Shown here one piece after another: positions 1 through 4,579 of a stretch of DNA of 6,812 nucleotides. Made by a program: the position numbers and the translations under genes. Positions within the stretch are counted from its first letter, which is position 1. Each line of letters starts with the position of its first letter. The notes beneath the pieces were generated by a model. The model did not search any database and had not been told where the DNA came from. It saw only the letters and a list, made by a program, of their open reading frames with translations. Source of the DNA: DATDAH01 sp036525535 (GTDB lineage: Bacteria > Actinomycetota > Acidimicrobiia > Acidimicrobiales > DATDAH01); assembly GCA_036525535.1 (NCBI GenBank), contig DATDAH010000370.1, positions 1 to 6,812 of the forward strand, read 5' to 3'.

Positions 1-784
1 CCACGATCGGGGTCCAGACCCGGCCCAGGCCCCCGAGAATCAGGGCCGTGTAGAGGAAGAAGGTGATCGGCGGGGAGTAGGAGTCGGGCTGGACGGTCTG
101 GGTGCCGATGGCCAGGACCATGCCCCCGAGGCCACCCATGACGCCGCCGATGATGAGGCTCTGCACCTTGTAGCCGTAGGCGTTCTTGCCGAGGGCCCGA
201 GCCGCGTCCTCGTCCTCCCGGACCGAGCGCACGACACGACCCCACGGGGCCCGCATGAGGGCGAAGGTGACCAGGGTGACGACCAGGACGATGACCCAGC
301 CGATGAGGATGAGCCACAGTTGCTCGCCGAAGAACCGGAACGGCCCGAAGCCGTACCGGATCTGGGGGTCGAACGGGTTCCAGGCGTAGAAGCCCCGGGA
401 GAAGCCGTTGATGCCGTTGGAGCCCCCGGAGAACTCGCGCAGGGACACCGAGCGCATGACCGTGCGGATGATCTCGGACGCGGCGATGGTCACAATGGCG
501 AGGTAGTCGGCGCGGAGGCGAAGGGCGGGCAGGCCGAGCACGAGGGCCAGGCCGATGCAGCAAAGGATCCCGACGATCAAGGCCACCACCGGGTTCCAGC
601 CGTAGTACGTGATGCTGATGCCCACGCCGTAGGCCCCGATGGCCATGAAGCCGACCTGGCCGAAGTTGAGCAGGCCGGTGAAGCCGAACTGGATGTTCAG
701 CCCCATGGCCGCGATGGCGAACACCGCCGCCTCCCGGCTGACGCCGGCGCGCAGTGCGTTCGAGATGATGTCGCCCCAGTCCAT
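1..784 (-). CDS. livM: Branched-chain amino acid ABC transporter permease LivM, 3' part cut off by window edge
   Basis: This is the second membrane permease subunit of a HAAT-type (branched-chain amino acid or amide) ABC importer; it would pair with LivH in the cytoplasmic membrane and be driven by LivG/LivF ATPases. The visible 261 residues start at an ATG at 784-782 and run off the left edge without a stop; LivM proteins are usually well over 300 residues, so the C-terminal part is missing. Family signs are the GLLNFGQVGFMAIGAY segment (about residues 37-52), a following LRLRADYLAIVT segment (88-99), several hydrophobic helices (20-35, 63-86, 155-176, 208-226), and the cytoplasmic coupling loop WGRVVRSVREDEDAARALGK (181-200) that contacts the ATPase. 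The start is supported by a strong GAGGGGG ribosome site overlapping the livH stop codon. It is evidently co-transcribed and translationally coupled with livH. The exact substrate cannot be told: HAAT permeases also carry urea, short amides and other amino acids. Confidence 0.93.
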   Translation of the reverse strand, partial: MDWGDIISNALRAGVSREAAVFAIAAMGLNIQFGFTGLLNFGQVGFMAIGAYGVGISITYYGWNPVVALIVGILCCIGLALVLGLPALRLRADYLAIVTIAASEIIRTVMRSVSLREFSGGSNGINGFSRGFYAWNPFDPQIRYGFGPFRFFGEQLWLILIGWVIVLVVTLVTFALMRAPWGRVVRSVREDEDAARALGKNAYGYKVQSLIIGGVMGGLGGMVLAIGTQTVQPDSYSPPITFFLYTALILGGLGRVWTPIV

Positions 785-796
785 GCCGCCCCCTCA
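785..796 (-). promoter_or_regulatory. Ribosome binding site of livM overlapping the livH stop codon
   Basis: On the minus strand the sequence reads TGAGGGGGCGGC directly before the livM ATG. The livH stop TGA supplies the first bases of the purine-rich GAGGGGG Shine-Dalgarno, which ends four bases before the start. This fixes the livM start and implies that ribosomes finishing livH can reinitiate on livM. Confidence 0.75.
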
Positions 797-2113
797 GCCG
801 ATCCGCTCGCGCTGGCCGAAGATGCCCTGGGGCCGGACGACCAGGATCAGGATCAGGAGGGTCAGGGCGCTCACGTTCTTCAGCTCGGGCGAGATCCAGA
901 GGGTCGACACCTGGATGATGATCCCGACGATCAGGCTCCCCACGAAGGCGCCGAACGCCGTGCCCAGGCCACCCAGGGTGACGCCGGCGAACATCAGCAG
1001 CAGCAACTTGAAGCCGAACTGCCAGTCGACCAGCTCGTTGGTGGCGAAGAGGACACCGCCCAGGGTGGCCAACGAGGCGCCGGCGCCCCAGACGACCAGG
1101 ATCACCCGGTTCACGTCGATGCCCGACGAGCGGGCCAGGTCGGGGTTGTCGGCCACGGCGCGGATGGCCTTGCCGATGCGGGTCCCGATGAGGACCAGGC
1201 CGACCAGGGTCAGGACCACGATCGACAGCCCGATGGCCCAGAGGTCCTTGGGCACGATGGTGACGGGGCCGAACTCGTAGGGCACCTGCACCGAGTAGTC
1301 GTGGAACGCCTTCGGGCGGCCCCGGAACACGTAGAGGATGAGGTACCGGAAGAGCAGGGACAGGCCGATGCTGATCACCAGCATGGCGATGAGGCTGGTG
1401 CCCCGCTTGCGCAGCGGCCTCCAGACGCCCGCGTCGAAGCCGGCACCGACACCGAACATCAAGATGATGCCGAGCAACGTGGCCAGCGGGAGCCAGATCC
1501 CCCAGTCGTTGAGGTACCAGACGATGACCGTGCCGAAGACGACGATCTCGCCGTGGGAGAAGTTGGTGAGGCCCGTCGTGCCGAAGATGAGCGAGAGCCC
1601 GATGGCCATCATGGCCAGCACCAGGCCGAACTTCACGCCCTCCACCGTCAGCTGGAGGAACTGGTCGAAGCGGCTGGACTCGTCCCGGGAGCTGACCGCG
1701 CCCTCCTCTTGGAGGGCGAAGAGCACCCGCTGGGTCTCCTGCGGGCTGACCTGGACGGTGCGCGTCAGCGTGTCGGGATCGACCAGCTCGACCCCGTCGG
1801 GCACCGTCGCGGGGTCGATGGTCACGCCGTACTCGCCCGGGCCCGGCACCTCGAGCACGAACAGCCCGTCGTCGTCGGTCACGCCCTCCCCGACGTCCTC
1901 GTCCCCGACGCCGGTCACGGTGAAGGCGACGCCCACGGCCGGCGTCTCCTCCGCATCGGGGCCCTCGCCCACGTCGTAGGTGAGGGTGGCGGAGACGGCC
2001 GTGCCCCGCGTGGCGGCGTCATCCCCGGCGTCCTGAGCCGATGCGTGGGGGGCCAGGACGGCCAAGGTGCAGGCGACGACGATCGCGGGGAGTACCACCG
2101 CCCGGATGCGCAA
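794..2113 (-). CDS. livH: LivH-type ABC permease with signal peptide and extra N-terminal exported beta domain
   Basis: Branched-chain amino acid type ABC permease of 439 residues, about 150 longer than the usual LivH of roughly 290. Order: signal peptide (1-26: basic RIR, hydrophobic stretch, cleavage site ASA before QDAGDD); an acidic exported segment (27-148) with a carboxypeptidase-regulatory or SpaA/Cna-B-like pattern (VAFTVTGVGD at 62-71, then TDDDGLFVLEVPGPGEYGVT at 79-98); then the LivH core (about 149-439) with GLTNFSHGEI (181-190), the ATPase-coupling loop AIRAVADNPDLARSSGIDVN, and the C-terminal RPQGIFG. The start chosen is TTG at 2113-2111, because translation from there gives a textbook signal peptide; GAGGGGAG lies 12 bases upstream. 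An in-frame GTG at 2140 has no ribosome site and would put charged residues ahead of the signal peptide. A lipobox-like VVAC (12-15) exists but hydrophobic residues follow it, so lipoprotein processing is less likely. The open frame continues upstream across hemQ, but that part is a shadow. The core assignment is firm; the role of the extra domain is unknown. Confidence 0.9.
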   Translation of the reverse strand: MRIRAVVLPAIVVACTLAVLAPHASAQDAGDDAATRGTAVSATLTYDVGEGPDAEETPAVGVAFTVTGVGDEDVGEGVTDDDGLFVLEVPGPGEYGVTIDPATVPDGVELVDPDTLTRTVQVSPQETQRVLFALQEEGAVSSRDESSRFDQFLQLTVEGVKFGLVLAMMAIGLSLIFGTTGLTNFSHGEIVVFGTVIVWYLNDWGIWLPLATLLGIILMFGVGAGFDAGVWRPLRKRGTSLIAMLVISIGLSLLFRYLILYVFRGRPKAFHDYSVQVPYEFGPVTIVPKDLWAIGLSIVVLTLVGLVLIGTRIGKAIRAVADNPDLARSSGIDVNRVILVVWGAGASLATLGGVLFATNELVDWQFGFKLLLLMFAGVTLGGLGTAFGAFVGSLIVGIIIQVSTLWISPELKNVSALTLLILILVVRPQGIFGQRERIG

Positions 2114-2136
2114 CGTCCCTGTCGTCTCCCCTCGGC

Positions 2137-2151
2137 CCACCGGTCCGGTGG
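2137..2151. promoter_or_regulatory. 15-base palindrome between livH promoter candidate and start codon
   Basis: The plus strand reads CCACCGGTCCGGTGG, a perfect inverted repeat with 7-base arms around one central base. It begins about 10 bases downstream of the best -10 candidate and lies 23 bases upstream of the livH TTG, a position typical of a repressor operator or a small 5' leader hairpin (six pairs with a three-base loop). No regulator is known from the window, and GC-rich DNA produces short palindromes by chance. Confidence 0.35.
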
Positions 2152-2160
2152 AAAGCGGGG

Positions 2161-2188
2161 AGTCTAGAGAACCCCCCAAGGCGCGCAA
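2161..2188 (-). promoter_or_regulatory. Candidate livHM promoter
   Basis: In the 98-base gap between hemQ and livH, the minus strand has TTGCGC (2188-2183) and TAGACT (2166-2161) separated by 16 bases, a fair match to the vegetative -35/-10 pattern. Initiation would fall near 2154, giving a leader of about 40 bases. Without it livHM would have to be read through from hemQ, which is metabolically unrelated. Confidence 0.35.
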
Positions 2189-2211
2189 GTTACACCACGA
2201 TGACCTGAGGT

Positions 2212-2895
2212 TCAGGTGAGACCGAGGTCGGCGACCAGGTCCTCGACGGGCGTGACCAGGCCGGTGAAGAAGGGCCCGAACTCGGCGTAGACGGCCGACG
2301 CCTCGTCGAAGCGCATCGTGTAGACGACCTCCTTCAGGTCGTCGGGATGCACGGCGAACAGGGTCACGCCCCACTCGAAGTCGTCGAGGCCGGTCGAGCC
2401 GGTGATGACCTGCAGGACCCGGCCCGCGAACTTCCGGCCCGAGGTCCCGTGCTCCAGCATGAGCTCCTTGCGGCGCTCGTAGGTCTCGGTGAACCAGTTC
2501 TGGTCCGCCACCCGCTTCTTGGACATCGGGTAGAAGCACCACGCCGTCTTGCCTTCTGGAGGGAGCTGAGGGCGCAGGCGGGGCGTCTTCATCTCCTCCG
2601 GCATGCCCTGGGCGTACTCGCTGACCTCGGTGAGGGAGACGTAGGAGTCCACGATCTCCAGGCCGGCGGCCTGCAGGTCGGTCTGGAAGCGGCGTTGGCG
2701 GCGGAGCTCGTCGCCCAGGACCATGAACGCCAGATCGGCCTTGTGGCCGAGGACGGCGACGGGGACGACCTGGTCGCCCTCCCCCTCGGCCGCCTTCACC
2801 GCCGCGATCACGGCCTGGGCGTCGGTGGTGGGCGTGGGCTTGCAGAAGAGGTGGAGCACGCCCCACCCGACCTGGGGGCTCAGCGGTTCGGCCAT
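2212..2895 (-). CDS. hemQ: Coproheme decarboxylase HemQ (ChdC), chlorite dismutase family
   Basis: HemQ performs the final step of the coproporphyrin-dependent haem pathway in the cytoplasm: two oxidative decarboxylations that turn Fe-coproporphyrin III into haem b using hydrogen peroxide. The 227-residue product shows the expected active site: R108, Y122 and K126 in FYPMSKKR (121-128), proximal haem ligand H149 in EHGTSGRKFAGRV (148-160), and Q162. The spacings Y to K (4), Y to H (27) and H to Q (13) match those I recall for Staphylococcus aureus HemQ (Y145, K149, H172, Q185; R131). The C-terminal half (ITGSTGLDDFEWGVTLF and YTMRFDEASAVYAEFG) is also typical. The N-terminal GWGVLHLF (10-17) fits the first strand of the family, supporting the ATG at 2895; the frame stays open upstream but only as a shadow of the divergent gene. 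No good Shine-Dalgarno precedes the ATG, while TACAGT lies seven bases upstream, suggesting leaderless translation. None of the other haem genes is in view. Confidence 0.95.
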   Translation of the reverse strand: MAEPLSPQVGWGVLHLFCKPTPTTDAQAVIAAVKAAEGEGDQVVPVAVLGHKADLAFMVLGDELRRQRRFQTDLQAAGLEIVDSYVSLTEVSEYAQGMPEEMKTPRLRPQLPPEGKTAWCFYPMSKKRVADQNWFTETYERRKELMLEHGTSGRKFAGRVLQVITGSTGLDDFEWGVTLFAVHPDDLKEVVYTMRFDEASAVYAEFGPFFTGLVTPVEDLVADLGLT

Positions 2896-2956
2896 GGCCC
2901 CACTGTACGAGCGGGCTGGCTCCTCTGGCCCCACCTGTGTAAAGGTAGCCTTACAG
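2896..2956. promoter_or_regulatory. Divergent promoter region hemQ / glycosyltransferase with 18-base imperfect palindrome
   Basis: All signals for both divergent genes must lie in these 61 bases or inside the neighbours. For hemQ, the minus strand has TACAGT at 2907-2902, placing initiation about at the ATG (leaderless). For the plus-strand gene, TAGCCT at 2946-2951 ends five bases before the ATG at 2957, and an AAAGG (2941-2945) eleven bases before it could be a ribosome site. The palindrome TGTAAAGGTAGCCTTACA (2938-2955; 7 of 9 positions symmetric) covers these elements. Its AAGGT and TAGCCTTAC parts resemble iron-box half-sites of DtxR/IdeR regulators, but the spacing is one base short of the usual 19-base box. 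No clear -35 elements are seen. Confidence 0.35.
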
Positions 2957-4579
2957 ATGCCGTCAACCCGTCTCGTGCCCCAGGAGCACCGTGGTCGCTG
3001 GGTGGCCCTCGTCGGCCTGGTCACCACCTCGGTCGCGGTCGCGGTCATCGCCCGGGGCGTCGACGGCCGAGCTGTGGCCGAGGCCTTCCACGCCGCCCGG
3101 GACCGGCCCGTCCCGGTGGCCGTGGCCGTCGCCGCGCTGGCGTCAGCGTTCGTCGTGCGGGCCTGGGCGTGGCGCCGGGTGCTGCCCGCCCTCTCCCTCG
3201 GCCACTCGCTGGCCGGCATCCACCTGGCCTACGGGGCCAATCACGTCCTGCCCCTGCGGCTGGGCGAGCCCCTCCGCATCCTGAGCGTCGTGCGCCGGGC
3301 GGGCATCGGGGTCGGGCCGGCCACCGCGTCCACGGTGACCCTGCGGGTGGCCGACCTCGTGACCCTGGCCGCCCTCGGGGCGGCGGCCGGCGGAACGGTC
3401 CTGTGGTCCCTCGCCGGTCCGTGGTTCGCCGTCTCCCTGGCCCTGGCCGCAGCGGCCGGTGGGGCGGCGTGGGGGTGGCTCCGGCGGGCGGTCAAGGGCG
3501 GGGCCGACGTCCGCCTTCCGACCCTCTCGGTCCTCGCCGCCACCGGGTCGGCCTGGCTGCTCGAGGTCGTGCTGGTGATGGAGGGGGCCCACCTCGTCGG
3601 CCTGCCCATCGGCTACCAGCAGGCCCTCCTCGTCACCGCCACGACCGTCTGCGCCCAGGTCGCCGCCGTCGCCCCCGGCGGCCTCGGCACCTTCGAGGCC
3701 GCCGGTACCGCCACCTTCGTGGCCCTCGGCTACGGCGCCGCCGAAGGCCTGGCCGCGACCGTGGTGGTCCACGCCATCAGCACCGCCTACTCGCTGTTCG
3801 CCGGCGGCACGGCCGTCTTCTGGCCCGCCCCCAGCCTGGCCGGTCGCCTCCGGCTCGCCCCGGTCGACGAGCCGGCCCCCCCGGAGGCACCCGGTGGGGG
3901 CCCGGTGCTGCTCTTCCTGCCCGCCCACGACGAAGCCGCCACCGTGAGCGAGGTCGTGGCCCGGGTCCCCACCACCGTCCACGGGCGGGCGGTGGACTGC
4001 CTGGTCATCGACGACGGCAGCCGGGACGGAACCGCCGCGCTGGCAAAGGCAGCCGGGGCCGAGGTCCTGCGCCATGAGCGCAACCTGGGCCTGGGGGCCA
4101 CCGTCCGGGAGGGGCTGGCCGAGGGGCGCCGCCGGGGGGCCGCGGCGGTGGTCTTCTGCGACGCGGATGACGAGTACGACCCCGCCGACCTGGGGGTGAT
4201 GGTGGCCCCGATCCTGGCCGGCGAGGCCGACTACGTGGTCGGGGACCGCTTCGGCCACGGCCATCCCGACATGCGCCCGCACCGCTGGGTCGGCAACCGG
4301 CTGCTGACCCACCTGACCGCGTTCGTGGCCCGGCGCCCCCTCGCCGACGCCCAGTCCGGCTTCCGGGCCCTGTCCCCCGCGGCGGCGACCGAGGCCGAGA
4401 TCGTCCACGATTACAACTACGCCCAAGTCCTGACGCTGGACCTGCTGGCCAAGGGCTACCGGTACGCCGAGATCCCCATCGCCTACCGCCACCGCCGCCG
4501 GGGCCACTCCTTCATCAAGCCCGTCGGCTACCTCCGCCGGGTCGTCCCCGCCGTCTACCGCGAGCTCAACCAGGCCTGA
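2957..4579 (+). CDS. Flippase-like membrane domain fused to a family 2 (dolichol-phosphate-mannose-synthase type) glycosyltransferase
   Basis: A 540-residue two-domain membrane protein. Residues about 15-290 form seven or eight hydrophobic helices of the LPG synthase membrane-region / UPF0104 flippase-like family, with its two hallmark loops: ANHVLPLRLGEPLRI (94-108) and AVAPGGLGTFEAAG (237-250). After a Pro-rich linker (about 300-315) comes a GT-A family 2 domain (316-540): PAHDE (322-326), nucleotide-binding IDDGSRDGT (351-359), RNLGLGATVREGL (375-387), metal-binding DAD (402-404) in DADDEYDP, and DAQSGFRA (464-471). These are the motifs of polyprenyl-phosphate mannose/glucose synthases, so it probably transfers a sugar from a nucleotide sugar to a polyprenyl phosphate on the cytoplasmic face; the membrane part may anchor it or move the lipid-linked sugar (inference). 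The ATG at 2957 is chosen because the product then begins just before the first helix; the open frame upstream overlaps hemQ and has no family similarity. The 3' end overlaps the convergent protease gene by 14 bases. Confidence 0.88.
   Translation: MPSTRLVPQEHRGRWVALVGLVTTSVAVAVIARGVDGRAVAEAFHAARDRPVPVAVAVAALASAFVVRAWAWRRVLPALSLGHSLAGIHLAYGANHVLPLRLGEPLRILSVVRRAGIGVGPATASTVTLRVADLVTLAALGAAAGGTVLWSLAGPWFAVSLALAAAAGGAAWGWLRRAVKGGADVRLPTLSVLAATGSAWLLEVVLVMEGAHLVGLPIGYQQALLVTATTVCAQVAAVAPGGLGTFEAAGTATFVALGYGAAEGLAATVVVHAISTAYSLFAGGTAVFWPAPSLAGRLRLAPVDEPAPPEAPGGGPVLLFLPAHDEAATVSEVVARVPTTVHGRAVDCLVIDDGSRDGTAALAKAAGAEVLRHERNLGLGATVREGLAEGRRRGAAAVVFCDADDEYDPADLGVMVAPILAGEADYVVGDRFGHGHPDMRPHRWVGNRLLTHLTAFVARRPLADAQSGFRALSPAAATEAEIVHDYNYAQVLTLDLLAKGYRYAEIPIAYRHRRRGHSFIKPVGYLRRVVPAVYRELNQA

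Noticed and set aside
320..2167. Long open frame on the plus strand opposite livH and livM (about 615 codons)
   Set aside because: It is rich in Asp, Ala, Gly, His and Arg with no fold or family signal, and lies antisense to well-supported permease genes. Such frames are expected where third positions are almost all G or C.
2203..2217. Inverted repeat ACCTGA-GGT-TCAGGT at the end of hemQ, considered as a terminator
   Set aside because: Only six base pairs with a three-base loop, overlapping the stop codon and not followed by a T run, so it does not support an intrinsic terminator.
2114..2866. Upstream in-frame extension of livH through the hemQ region
   Set aside because: The frame is open, but its sequence is an out-of-frame reading of hemQ on the same strand. 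The TTG at 2113 begins a clean signal peptide, which marks the real start.
2896..3219. Upstream in-frame extension of hemQ
   Set aside because: It would add about 108 Thr/Arg/Ala-rich residues antisense to the glycosyltransferase gene. HemQ family similarity begins right after the ATG at 2895.
3143..4507. Long minus-strand open frame opposite the glycosyltransferase (about 454 codons)
   Set aside because: Composition is Gly/Asp/Gln/His-rich low complexity with no recognisable motif, while the plus strand carries complete GT2 and flippase motifs.
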